Below, piece after piece: positions 47,086-58,865 of a stretch of DNA of 64,000 bases. This stretch comes from Ambrosia x helenae. Lineage: Eukaryota > Streptophyta > Magnoliopsida > Asterales > Asteraceae. The position numbers and the translations under genes are program-made. The notes beneath the pieces are model-generated. The model saw only the letters and a program-made list of their open reading frames with translations. It had not been told where the DNA came from and did no database searches. Location of the stretch: the NCBI GenBank assembly GCA_030844895.1, contig CM061232.1, positions 83,470,555-83,534,554 on the forward strand, read 5' to 3'. The first letter of the stretch is position 1. Each line of letters starts with the position of its first letter.

Positions 47086-47343
47086 GATAGCTTCTCTAGT
47101 TGGCTCGTATAAACATTTCACCAGAGTTACAGCTAGAGGTAGCTCACTCGTTTCATACTTCATTTTCATCTATATATATATATATATATATATATTCATA
47201 GTTTGATATTCTGTAACATAAACATACAAAAAAATAATTAAATTCAAAAGGAAAACAAGAAAAAGACACCAAATTATTCAATCTTAAAATCCGATCGAAT
47301 ACTTCACCTAATGTTATGAGCTTGGACCGTTGTTGATACTAAC
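47086..47343. other. No recognisable feature
   Basis: AT-rich stretch with a (TA)n tract at about 47171-47194. Confidence 0.5.
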
Positions 47344-47981
47344 TAGAGGTGTTCAACGGATCGAAAAACGAATTTTTGAATTATTCGAATCGATTTCTTG
47401 AATTTTTAATACTTTTACCTGAATTCGTATTTGATTCGTATTCGCTTAAAATTCAATTTAGTTCAAACTCACAATAAATAACACATATATTGTTTTACTT
47501 TTAGTTTTAAAACTAATACAAACTCATTATTTTTAACATATAAAATACAAATCTACAAAATTGATAAATGACATTATGTCAAGTACGGGAATAGTAAAAA
47601 TAGTAGAGAGTATAGTTTATTAAAGTTTTGCGATGTATAAGGTAAATATGTAAAATATGGTTATGGTAAAAGTTATAGAGACTATAGGTTCTTAGAGTTT
47701 GATCAAAATTTAGAAGTTTCTTTTTTCAATGTGTATATTTGTGTTTTTCATAATAATATGTATGTGTGTGTATATATTTAAAAAATGTACATGTAAAGTT
47801 TTTATTCGAATTTCGAATTGAATCTAATTTAAAATCATAAATTCGTATTCGTTTTACTGAACTCGAATTCGAATTGAATCGAATTCGAATTCTTAATAAT
47901 CAAATTGAATTCTTGGTAATCGAATCGAACTAAGTTAAATTTCGAATTTTTTGAAACCGAATCGATTTCTGAACACCCCTA
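47344..47981. repeat. hAT-like MITE (638 bp)
   Basis: Terminal inverted repeats TAGAGGTGTTCA and TGAACACCCCTA (one mismatch) match the well-known TAGGGGTGTTCA class of plant MITEs. The interior is AT-rich with GAATTCGAATT-type repeats near both ends and no ORF. A clear 8-base target duplication was not found. Confidence 0.6.
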
Positions 47982-48047
47982 ATCAAATTATCAACTTAAC
48001 TCACTCATTAAACAACCCTAATTTTAATATTACTTACTATACTTAAC

Positions 48048-48079
48048 AGAGTAGGTTTTGCAATACAAAAGGGAGTAGC
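48048..48079 (+). pseudogene. Gene fragment, copy 2, left half (split by Tekay 2)
   Basis: The frame Arg-Val-Gly-Phe-Ala-Ile-Gln-Lys-Gly-Val-Ala is cut by Tekay 2 and resumes at 58814. CTTAACAG just before 48050 could be a 3' splice site, since upstream sequence does not continue the frame as in copy 1 at 36.1-36.4 kb. Confidence 0.55.
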
Positions 48080-48429
48080 TGTGACACCCGGCAAACTCAG
48101 GTTAGTAACGTTGACTAAACTAGTAAGTCTACCTTAGCGAGTCATGCATATTACGTCCTTAACAAGGTCAGTCGAGTCGGTATGATGATCCGCGGGGTCA
48201 TCGGGAGTCGGTCCATAACCATGGGTACAAGGATCGGCGATTCGTGGAATCGCCGGGTCTAACGCACACACGAGTCTCGAGTCCCGGGAATTGGTGAACG
48301 GATGTAAACGTGTTGGATATCATGCATTATATGTTTGGAATCATTATGTGACTTATCGGTATGTGAATACGTGTTTAAATATGTTAAAATAGTGTTTAAC
48401 GCGCCAAAAACCCATTTCAGCACATTATA

Positions 48430-48566
48430 GGCGATTAGGAGCCTGGGGGACCCCTAATCGCGTGTACTAGGGGCGATTACAGGATGCTTGGGGCGAGTAG
48501 GAGGCCTACTCGCATGAATAGAGGCGAGTAGGGTCCCTACTCGCCTGATCTGAAAGCCTACTCGCC
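48430..48566 (+). repeat. Palindromic motif array just upstream of Tekay 2 TATA box
   Basis: GGCGATTAGG, CCTAATCGCG, GGGCGATTAC, GGGCGAGTAGG, GGCCTACTCGC, GGCGAGTAGGG, CCCTACTCGCC and GCCTACTCGCC alternate in both orientations, ending about 30 bases before TATAAATAG. A copy is at 56513-56649. Confidence 0.9.
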
Positions 48567-49383
48567 TATACTGCAGGGTCCGGGTCAAAACACCTATAAA
48601 TAGAACCCTTAACTCCCCAAACACCTCTAGAACAACCCTAGCTGCTCCCAAACCACCCACACACCTTGAAACACCTCTGGAACTCTTTTTGCTACAAAAA
48701 TCACCATCCTCAAGCTTATACACCTTTCTTTAGCAAAATCCAAGGTGTGTTCTTCATCCCTAACCTTTGTAAAGTTGTTATTTTGAGTTCCCCTAAAGTT
48801 CCAGACCTTGTTTTACCAAATGTGTCTTTAAAAACCTTTCAAGAGAGTCTTAAACCAAGTATACACCTTAATGCTTGTTATATGTGAAGTTTATATGCAA
48901 ATGTTGGTCTTATTGGTGATTTTAACATGAATGTTTCTAAGATATGAGTGTACTTCTGTTATGTAGAGGCCATTAGGAAGGTTGTCTTAGAATCTTAACC
49001 ATTATTATGGTGTTTTGAAGAAAATGCATATTTTGACCCATTTGTATGTTCTTGAGGATTTAGGATGATTGTGGTGTGATTGTTGATGCAATGTTGTTGG
49101 AATTCACACTAGGAAGATGTTAGATCAGAGATTTTATGAGTTACATGTTGTAGAGCTTGAAATCTGATTATTTCCATTTAAGGAAAGATAAGGTTGGTAG
49201 AAGAAACCTAGTACTTTGCCATTTTAGGAAATAATTGCATAGAACATGCTAGATCAGTGATATGTTGGGGGTTTTTGCTTGAAAAGGGTTGGTAAATGAT
49301 TTAGGTTTGATATTGGGTGTTGTTGCATGTTTCGGATCTGATTTGGAGGGTTTAACGCGCGAAAACTCGTTGTACAGCAGCTG

Positions 49384-49535
49384 CAGGCGATTAGGCATCC
49401 TAATCGCCTGAGCTATAGGCGATTATGCAGACAATGGGGCGATTAGGACCCTAATCGCCCATACTTCATGCGATTAGGCCCCCTAATCGCCTATAGGCTA
49501 TTGCCTACTCGCGTGTAACCTTCCTAATCGCATGT
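49384..49535 (+). repeat. Second palindromic motif array of Tekay 2 LTR
   Basis: Perfect hairpins CAGGCGATTAGG/CCTAATCGCCTG (49384-49410, 3-base loop) and GGGCGATTAGG/CCTAATCGCCC (49437-49460, 2-base loop) are followed by GCGATTAGG/CCTAATCGC (49470-49490) and single copies CTACTCGCG and CCTAATCGC. It is repeated in the 3' LTR at about 57467-57617. Confidence 0.9.
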
Positions 49536-50729
49536 ACTGCTGTCGTGAACGCGTTTTGACATCCCGGAACACGATTTGACACCTAGGAACATGTTAGGAA
49601 CCCCGGGATACACCCAATGACTTAGTAAGACGTATTCGGACCTGTTTATGCGTTAATTGGACATTATGCTAGACTAGGTGAATTGTTGCGCGTGCTAAGT
49701 GTTTAATTGCATATGTTGCATGATGTCTTGCATTTATCTAACACGTGGGACGTCGGGTCACCAATGGGATGTCGGGTCTTGTCGGGCACGGTCGGTTTAA
49801 CAGTTAAAGGTGTTTTCAAACGTTAAAGGTCATGGTCTGGACATTCGGGGACTAGTTAGCCTGCGGGTTATTAGTCCAATACTTATACGCATCTTATGAT
49901 AGGTCGCCGCTATCTGGGGCTATCATAACATAATCATTTAACTATTTTCAAGTAACGCAAACCAAGGTGAGTTTCACAGCCCCACTTTTACCGTTTTACT
50001 TACGGGGGAGAAACATGCTACTTACTTACTTACTAAAGGTCATGTTATACTATGGTTACTTTACATATACTATGCGGCTTTTACGGAAAGTCCCAGGGGG
50101 GAAACCATGAATGTGCGGGGATGCACAACGGGGGAAATGTGGATAGATCTATTGGGCCTCACAAACCCCACTCGACGGCTGGGCCGGGCGGGTGCATATT
50201 GTCTCTTATCACTGACTCGCCGAGGCATCGGTTATAGTCAAAACTGCTGGGCAAGTCTTAACAACTTACAAACGTATAGTAATGGATTCCCAACCGCAGT
50301 AGTAAACAAACACTTAACGTCTAGCTAACGTTCTTATAACCTGGTAGTAACGGATATGATCTTTACAACTTATGGAAAACGCTTTATAAAAAGAAAACCT
50401 GTGAACTCACCAGCATTATATGTTGACATTTTTGGCATGTTTTCTCAGGTCGCTGAGGTAGCGGTTATCGGACTAGGCACAGAGTCACGCACGGCGTCTA
50501 TTATTTTGAAACATATTAAACAATGTCTTTGTAAACAATGATATGTCTTTTGGTTGTAAACAAGAATGCTTCCGCTGCTGGTTTACAGCTCAAAGCATTA
50601 TATTTTGGTTTTAAATATAATCTTGAATGCATGTTTGTTGTATGTTTATTGTGATCGTTGACTGAGATCCTGGTGTGTCACGCGCCTCGCGGTAAAACCC
50701 CGCACGTGGAATTTGAGGGTGTGACAGAT

Positions 50730-50742
50730 TGGTATCAGAGCC
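50730..50742 (+). other. Primer-binding site of Tekay 2
   Basis: TGGTATCAGAGCC three bases after the LTR, the usual initiator methionine tRNA site. Confidence 0.95.
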
Positions 50743-51346
50743 AACGGTTATAGTGAACTGAGACTGCATGTAGAGTCTAGTCTATAACTGAGTCGCACAC
50801 ACTAGACGGTCACAATTAGTCGAGTCTTAGCAAGTGGGTAACAATATGACTTGTCGGGGTGTCGGTGTCATCATCTACTACGCTACATCATCTATTTACT
50901 TCTTATCATCCTATTCCTTGACTCGTCCTTACTTTGATCCGATGGCGAACGATATACTATTGAACTCTCTTGACGGCAGTGTGCATTGGGGTAGCTTCGG
51001 CGTACTCTTGAGATCTGTCCAGAGATTTGGACATCTCCCCTCTATGCCCTAATGAACACGCCCGTTCTTATGCATATTATATTGTACTTATACTTATGAT
51101 AATATCATGATTGAGCACTAGTGTTCGGTGACTTGAGCTTCAAACTTAAAGCGCGCCTGGAGGACCATGTGGAACAGTTTATCATGTCGGGTGCACACGA
51201 GATCATAAACTGTGATGCATGGGATCCCTGGCGGACTTTGGGCTTGAACGGGTGGACCCGAGCAGGGCTCGGTCTAATTTCTTGAAATTCCTAATGGGTT
51301 ATACCACGGGCAGGCCTAAATCTTTTGTTTCATGTTGTGACAGAAG

Positions 51347-54300
51347 ATGTCGGGAGCTCGTGGAGGTCGCAGGGGCGGCCGTGCCGGCGGTCGCGGTGGC
51401 GGCCGTGGTGGCGGCGGTGGCCGCGGGAACATTAATATGACCCAAGCTGAGCTGGATAATCTGACGCAGCAGCACGTGAATATTGCTTTGGCTGCATTCC
51501 AAGCCGCTCATAATGCTATGGGTGGTACGTCGATTCTCATCTATTCTACCTCGTTCTGGGGTACTTTACCTTTTCTTGATACTCACCTGTGTGTCTGTTC
51601 CAGGTGGTGCTGTCAATCCTCCTCCATCCCAGTGTTCCTATAAAAAGTTTATGGACTGTAAGCCCCACAATTTTAGCGGCACTGAAGGGGCAGTGGGACT
51701 GCTCCGATGGTTGGAGAAAATCGAATCTGTTTTCTCGATGTGCAGCTGCCCGGAAGGCGACCGGGTGAAATATGCTTCTGCGACCCTGGAGGGTCAAGCC
51801 TTGACTTGGTGGAACTCCACCACCCAGACTATGGGCATTGGGGAAGCTCACGCCATGCCCTGGGCAGGATTCATTCAGTTGCTGAAAAATGAGTACTGCC
51901 CGAGGGATGAGATCCAGAAGCTTGAGCATGAAGTCTGGAACCATAAGATGGTGGGTTCCGAGATTGAAGCTTATACTGCTAGGCACAATGAGTTGGCGGT
52001 GTTGTGCCCCGATCTGCACACACCTGAATATCGAAGGATTGAGCATTATGTTGCTGGGTTGGTACCGGAGATTGCTGGGTTAGTTGTTGCGGGTAATCTC
52101 ACTGTTTATTCTGAAGTAGTTCGGTCGGCTCACAGGCTGACCAACATGAAGGTGACTGAAGGGGTCTTGCCTCCTCGAGGCGCTGCTGTGAAGACCTCCG
52201 ATAGTAACAAGCGGAAGTGGGAAACGGTGGGGAAAGGCTCGAGCTCGGCTCAGCCTCAGCAGGTGAAGAAGTCTGATACTGGGGGACCGTCGTCTGAACA
52301 GAAGATAGGGGGTTATCAGGGAAGGTTGCCAAAGTGTGAACGATGCTGGTTTCATCATACTGGTCGTTGCGACAAGAACCATTGCCGCCGGTGCAACAAG
52401 GCCGGACATGTGGCCCATGACTGCAGGGTTAATCTTCAGGGTAACCGGAACCCTCCTGCTACATCTACTCCGGCCCCTCCTGTTGCTGCTTCCCAGGGAA
52501 ATCAGGGTAAACAGGGGTGCTACAATTGTGGTGAACTTGGTCACTATAAGCGGGAATGCCCCAAGTTGAAGCAGGGCGAAGCCGGGAAGAATGGGTCGGG
52601 CAATGGAAACAATGGAGGCGGAGGCAGGAATGCTCGCGCCTTCGTGATTGGTTCGAGCGGTGCTCGACAAGACCCCGACACTGTTACTGGTACGTTTCTC
52701 CTCGATAATCGCTATGCTACGGTTTTATTTGATTCTGGCGCCGATAAGAGTTTCATATCTCTTGGGTTTAGTCAATTGCTTGATAGGGTACCTACACCTT
52801 TAGAGGCTAAGTACTTGATAGAATTGGCTGATGGTAAGAAAGTCGAGGCGACGCACGTCCTTAGGGAGTGTCACCTTGAGTTGTCGGGTTATTCCTTCCC
52901 TATTGATCTCATGCCGGTGTCGTTGGGTAGTTTCGATGTTGTCGTGGGTATGGATTGGTTGTCCCTGTATCATGCCGAGATCGTTTGTTTTGATAAAGTC
53001 ATTCGACTTCCTCTCCCTGATGGAGAAATTCTGTTGGTGCACGGTGAGAAGAGCGGGGTCCCATTGAGTATCATTTCGTGTATGAAAGCCTATAAGTATC
53101 TTCGGAAGGGGTATTCTGCCATTCTGGCACTTGTTTCGGTTTCGTCTGAGGAAGAGAAGAAGATTGAAGATATTCCTGTTGTCCGTGACTTTCCCGATGT
53201 ATTTCCTGAAGACTTACCTGGTCTTCCTCCTTATCGCCAGGTCGAATTTGGTATTGAACTTGCTCCGGGTGCGGCCCCTATTGCTCGTGCCCCTTATCGT
53301 CTTGCACCTCCCGAGATGCAGGAATTATCGAACCAGTTGCAGGAGCTGTTAGAGAAGGGTTTCATTCGACCTAGTTCGTCCCCGTGGGGAGCCCCTATTT
53401 TGTTTGTCAAGAAGAAGGACGGAAGCCTGCGGATGTGTATCGACTACGGGAGTTGAATAAGGTTACCATCAAGAATCGCTACCCTCTTCCTCGCATCGAT
53501 GACTTATTTGACCAGCTTCAGGGTTCCAGTTTCTATTCGAAGATCGATTTGAGGTCGGGGTACCATCAGTTGAGGGTTCAAGAAGCTGACATTCCGAAGA
53601 CCGCCTTTGGAACTCGCTATGGCCATTTTGAATTCCTGGTCATGCCTTTTGGTCTCACCAACGCACCTGCCATCTTTATGGATCTGATGAACCGTGTTTG
53701 TAAGCCCTATCTTGATAAGTTCGTGATTGTCTTCATCGATGATATTTTAGTCTATTCCAAGAACGAGGTGGACCACCAGGAACACCTACGTCTTGTTTTG
53801 GAACTTCTGAGGCGGGAACAGTTGTACGCCAAGTTTTCTAAGTGTAGCTTCTGGTTGCGTGAAGTTCAATTCCTTGGTCATGTGGTTAATGAGAAAGGAA
53901 TTCACGTTGACCCAGCGAAGATTGAAGCCATAAAGGACTGGGAAGCACCAAAGACGCCATCAGAGGTGCGGCAATTCCTAGGCCTTGCAGGTTATTACCG
54001 TCGTTTCATTGAGGGATTTTCGAAGATCGCTCAACCCCTCACCTCGCTTACCCAGAAGGACCGGAAGTTCGACTGGGGTGATTCTCAGGAGTCGGCCTTC
54101 CAGTTGTTAAAGGCTAAACTCTGTTCTGCTCCTATCTTGTCCTTGCCTGAGGGTACGGACGATTTTGTGGTTTATTGTGACGCTTCTATCCGGGGTCTTG
54201 GTTGTGTACTGATGCAGCGCGAGAAGGTCATCGCCTACGCTTCTCGTCAACTTAAAGTTCATGAGAAGAACTACCCCACCCATGATCTGGAATTGGGTGC

Positions 54301-56035
54301 GGTGGTCTTTGCTTTAAAGATTTGGAGGCATTACTTGTACGGTACCAAATGCACTATTTACACCGATCACAAGAGCCTCCAGCATATCTTTGATCAGAAG
54401 GTGTTGAATATAAGACAGCGTCGTTGGGTCGAGCTTCTTAATGACTACGAGTGCGCTATCAAATACCATCCTGGCAAGGCGAATGTGGTCGCAGACGCCT
54501 TGAGCAGGAAGGAAACGGCTAAACCTCGTCGTGTTCGGGCTCTTCAGCTCACTATCCATTCCGGCTTACCTGATCGAATCCGTTCGGCGCAGCAAGAAGC
54601 TTTGAAGGAGGAAAACCTTAAAGCTGAAACCATGCATGGTGCTGATAGTCACCTTGAACTCAGATCCGATGGGTTACACTATTTCGCTGAACGTATTTGG
54701 GTTCCATTATTTGGGGGCTTGCGGGAGCTCGTTCTTGATGAAGCTCACAAGTCCCGGTACTCTATTCACCCTGGCTCCGATAAGATGTATCAAGACCTAA
54801 AGATACTTTATTGGTGGCCGAACATGAAGGCGGACGTGGCTTCGTATGTAAGCAAGTGCTTGACCTGTGCTAAGGTCAAGGTCGAATACCAAAAGCCGTC
54901 CGGCCTCCTGCAACAGCCTGAAATCCCCGAGTGGAAGTGGGAGCGGATTACGATGGACTTTGTGACCAAACTCCCGAAATCGCCCAGTGGTTGCGACATG
55001 ATCTGGGTAATTGTCGATAGGTTGACAAAGTCTGCACACTTCCTCGCTATCAAAGAGACCGATGGTCTCGAGCGTTTGGCACGGTTATATCTCAAGGAAG
55101 TGGTCTCTCGGCACGGGGTGCCTGTCTCTATTATTTCAGATCGTGATCCTCGGTTCGCCTCTAACTTTTGGAAGTCTTTGCATAAGGCTCTGGGTACTCA
55201 GTTAGACATGAGCACAGCATACCATCCGCAAACTGACGGTCAAAGTGAGCGGACAATCCAAACGCTAGAAGACATGCTTCGGGCATGTGTGATCGATTTT
55301 GGCAAGGGGTGGGAGAGTCATTTACCGTTGGTGGAATTCTCCTACAACAACAGTTACCATTCTAGCATCAAGGCAGCTCCGTTCGAGGCTCTTTACGGGC
55401 GGAAATGCCGGTCTCCTCTTTGTTGGGCCGAGGTGGGTGAGAGTCAACTCACCGGCCCGGAACTTGTGTACGAGACTTCCGAAAAGATCGTACAAATCCG
55501 TAACCGCATGGCAGCAGCTCGGGATCGTCAAAAGAGCTATGCCGATCGTCGCCGCAAACCTTTGGAGTTCGAGATTGGCGACAGGGTTTTATTGAAGGTA
55601 TCTCCGTGGAAGGGCGTTATACGTTTTGGGAAGCGGGGCAAATTGAATCCTCGGTATGTGGGACCGTTCGCAATCCTGGAACGGATTGGACCGGTAGCAT
55701 ACAGGCTTGATCTGCCGGCTGAGCTCAGTAATGTTCATAATGTCTTCCATGTTTCTAATCTGAAGAAGTGCTTGGCGGATGAATCTTTGGTTGTTCCTCT
55801 CGAAGAGATCAAGGTGGATGATCGTCTGCGTATCGTGGAGGAACCGGTTGAAATTCTCGACTATAAAATCCGTAGCCTTCGCCGGAGTAAAATCCGCATT
55901 GTTAAAGTCCGTTGGAACTCTAATCGTGGACCGGAGTTCACGTGGGAACGGGAAGATCAAATGAAGGCTAAGTATCCCCATTTATTTCCTAAGCGCGCGT
56001 TCGAATCAAGACATGTCTCTGCTGAAGCTGAATGA
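51347..56035 (+). pseudogene. gag-pol: Tekay 2 gag-pol polyprotein with one frameshift
   Basis: The start at 51347 opens a Gly/Arg-rich N terminus. The downstream frame is reached by splicing 51525-51603. Then: gag domain (about 51640-52150), two CCHC knuckles (52383-52424 and 52518-52560), protease Asp-Ser-Gly-Ala-Asp (52731), RT with Phe-Ile-Asp-Asp (53732-53743), RNase H (Cys-Asp-Ala-Ser near 54178, Leu-Glu-Leu-Gly near 54288, Thr-Asp-His-Lys near 54362), integrase with HHCC zinc domain (about 54735-54880) and DDE blocks (Met-Asp-Phe, Ser-Asp-Arg-Asp, Gln-Ser-Glu-Arg), and a C-terminal chromodomain (about 55840-56000). The only defect I see is a missing C near 53447, within Ile-Asp-Tyr-Arg-Glu-Leu, which ends the first frame at 53456. 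The second frame then runs to 56035. The chromodomain in this clade is thought to direct integration to heterochromatin. Confidence 0.93.
51525..51603 (+). other. Predicted 79-base intron in Tekay 2 gag
   Basis: Donor G|GTACGT at 51525 and acceptor CTGTTCCAG at 51595-51603, with a pyrimidine-rich tract before it. Removing it joins the Gly/Arg-rich start to the gag domain in frame with no lost residue (Gly-Gly-Gly-Ala-Val-Asn-Pro). Unspliced, the first frame stops at 51643. Confidence 0.7.
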
Positions 56036-56060
56036 ATCTCGGGTCGAGATTCCTTTCAAC

Positions 56061-56162
56061 AGGGGGATGATGTGGCAACCGGAAAATTTTTCTTCTCTTT
56101 CGTCTCTTCCTTTTTGGCCTTGGGCAATTTTCGGGACGAAAATTCTTTCAACAGGAGGATGA
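56061..56162 (+). other. Polypurine tract of Tekay 2, with upstream duplicate
   Basis: The functional PPT ACAGGAGGATGA ends at 56162 before the LTR. About 90 bases upstream an almost identical text (TTTCAACAGGGGGATGATG) is followed by TGTGGCAACCGG, a near copy of the LTR start. Confidence 0.8.
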
Positions 56163-58808
56163 TGTGACACCCGGCAAACTCAGGTTAGTAACGTTGACTA
56201 AACTAGTAAGTCTACCTTAGCGAGTCATGCATATTACGTCCTTAACAAGGTCAGTCGAGTCGGTATGATGATCCGCGGGGTCATCGGGAGTCGGTCCATA
56301 ACCATGGGTACAAGGATCGGCGATTCGTGGAATCGCCGGGTCTAACGCACACACGAGTCTCGAGTCCCGGGAATTGGTGAACGGATGTAAACGTGTTGGA
56401 TATCATGCATTATATGTTTGGAATCATTATGTGACTTATCGGTATGTGAATACGTGTTTAAATATGTTAAAATAGTGTTTAACGCGCCAAAAACCCATTT
56501 CAGCACATTATAGGCGATTAGAAGCCTGGGGGACCCCTAATCGCGTGTACTAGGGGCGATTACAGGATGCTTGGGGCGAGTAGGAGGCCTACTCGCATGA
56601 ATAGAGGCGAGTAGGGTCCCTACTCGCCTGATCTGAAAGCCTACTCGCCTATACTGCAGGGTCCGGGTCAAAACACCTATAAATAGAACCCTTAACTCCC
56701 CAAACACCTCTAGAACAACCCTAGCTGCTCCCAAACCACCCACACACCTTGAAACACCTCTGGAACTCTTTTTGCTACAAAAATCACCATCCTCAAGCTT
56801 ATACACCTTTCTTTAGCAAAATCCAAGGTGTGTTCTTCATCCCTAACCTTTGTAAAGTTGTTATTTTGAGTTCCCCTAAAGTTCCAGACCTTGTTTTACC
56901 AAATGTGTCTTTAAAAACCTTTCAAGAGAGTCTTAAACCAAGTATACACCTTAATGCTTGTTATATGTGAAGTTTATATGCAAATGTTGGTCTTATTGGT
57001 GATTTTAACATGAATGTTTCTAAGATATGAGTGTACTTCTGTTATGTAGAGGCCATTAGGAAGGTTGTCTTAGAATCTTAGCCATTATTATGGTGTTTTG
57101 AAGAAAATGCATATTTTGACCCATTTGTATGTTCTTGAGGATTTAGGATGATTGTGGTGTGATTGTTGATGCAATGTTGTTGGAATTCACACTAGGAAGA
57201 TGTTAGATCAGAGATTTTATGAGTTACATGTTGTAGAGCTTGAAATCTGATTATTTCCATTTAAGGAAAGATAAGGTTGGTAGAAGAAACCTAGTACTTT
57301 GCCATTTTAGGAAATAATTGCATAGAACATGCTAGATCAGTGATATGTTGGGGGTTTTTGCTTGAAAAGGGTTGGTAAATGATTTAGGTTTGATATTGGG
57401 TGTTGTTGCATGTTTCGGATCTGATTTGGAGGGTTTAACGCGCGAAAACTCGTTGTACAGCAGCTGCAGGCGATTAGGCATCCTAATCGCCTGAGCTATA
57501 GGCGATTATGCAGACAATGGGGCGATTAGGACCCTAATCGCCCATACTTCATGCGATTAGGCCCCCTAATCGCCTATAGGCTATTGCCTACTCGCGTGTA
57601 ACCTTCCTAATCGCATGTACTGCTGTCGTGAACGCGTTTTGACATCCCGGAACACGATTTGACACCTAGGAACATGTTAGGAACCCCGGGATACACCCAA
57701 TGACTTAGTAAGACGTATTCGGACCTGTTTATGCGTTAATTGGACATTATGCTAGACTAGGTGAATTGTTGCGCGTGCTAAGTGTTTAATTGCATATGTT
57801 GCATGATGTCTTGCATTTATCTAACACGTGGGACGTCGGGTCACCAATGGGATGTCGGGTCTTGTCGGGCACGGTCGGTTTAACAGTTAAAGGTGTTTTC
57901 AAACGTTAAAGGTCATGGTCTGGACATTCGGGGACTAGTTAGCCTGCGGGTTATTAGTCCAATACTTATACGCATCTTATGATAGGTCGCCGCTATCTGG
58001 GGCTATCATAACATAATCATTTAACTATTTTCAAGTAACGCAAACCAAGGTGAGTTTCACAGCCCCACTTTTACCGTTTTACTTACGGGGGAGAAACATG
58101 CTACTTACTTACTTACTAAAGGTCATGTTATACTATGGTTACTTTACATATACTATGCGGCTTTTACGGAAAGTCCCAGGGGGAAACCATGAATGTGCGG
58201 GGATGCACAACGGGGGAAATGTGGATAGATCTATTGGGCCTCACAAACCCCACTCGACGGCTGGGCCGGGCGGGTGCATATTGTCTCTTATCACTGACTC
58301 GCCGAGGCATCGGTTATAGTCAAAACTGCTGGGCAAGTCTTAACAACTTACAAACGTATAGTAATGGATTCCCAACCGCAGTAGTAAACAAACACTTAAC
58401 GTCTAGCTAACGTTCTTATAACCTGGTAGTAACGGATATGATCTTTACAACTTATGGAAAACGCTTTATAAAAAGAAAACCTGTGAACTCACCAGCATTA
58501 TATGTTGACATTTTTGGCATGTTTTCTCAGGTCGCTGAGGTAGCGGTTATCGGACTAGGCACAGAGTCACGCACGGCGTCTATTATTTTGAAACATATTA
58601 AACAATGTCTTTGTAAACAATGATATGTCTTTTGGTTGTAAACAAGAATGCTTCCGCTGCTGGTTTACAGCTCAAAGCATTATATTTTGGTTTTAAATAT
58701 AATCTTGAATGCATGTTTGTTGTATGTTTATTGTGATCGTTGACTGAGATCCTGGTGTGTCACGCGCCTCGCGGTAAAACCCCGCACGTGGAATTTGAGG
58801 GTGTGACA
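56163..58808 (+). repeat. 3' LTR of Tekay 2
   Basis: Near-identical partner of 48080-50726. One of its few differences changes a motif copy (CGATTAGG to CGATTAGA, about 56522); another is A to G near 57081; one G is missing in a G run near 58182. Confidence 0.97.
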
Positions 58809-58813
58809 GTAGC

Positions 58814-58865
58814 GGCGCAACTTGTAGCCCGTTTACCTACGTATCATTGGCTGTCATTGGTTTAA
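58814..58865 (+). pseudogene. Gene fragment, copy 2, right half
   Basis: It continues the split frame: Ala-Gln-Leu-Val-Ala-Arg-Leu-Pro-Thr-Tyr-His-Trp and stop at 58863-58865. It aligns with the end of copy 1 (36316-36361). Without Tekay 2 the exon-like segment 48050-48079 plus 58814-58865 is open to its stop, unlike copy 1, which has an internal TAA. Confidence 0.55.

Larger units (their letters stand above)
48080..50726 (+). repeat. 5' LTR of Tekay 2
   Basis: It starts TGTGACACCCGGCAAACTCA and ends GAGGGTGTGACA. The TATA box TATAAATAG is at 48595-48603. Two palindrome arrays are inside (48430-48566 and 49384-49535). Several small ORFs in the LTR have identical copies in the 3' LTR and no family resemblance; I do not treat them as genes. 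Confidence 0.95.
48080..58808 (+). mobile_element. Tekay 2: complete, very young Ty3/gypsy chromovirus (10.7 kb)
   Basis: LTRs 48080-50726 and 56163-58808 are flanked by the perfect duplication GTAGC (48075-48079 and 58809-58813). By eye the two 2.65 kb LTRs differ by two substitutions and one G in a G run. A PBS, gag-pol, PPT and chromodomain are all present. The coding frame is uninterrupted except for one missing base in RT and a predicted 79-base intron in gag. It inserted into an exon-like fragment. Confidence 0.97.

Noticed and set aside
48454..48887. Small ORFs in the Tekay 2 LTR, present in identical copies in the other LTR
   Set aside because: Identity follows from LTR duplication; codons overlap the palindrome array and TATA region, no protein family recognised.
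50052..50541. Short ORFs in the Tekay 2 LTR tail
   Set aside because: One is changed by the single G indel between LTRs; no sign of coding constraint.
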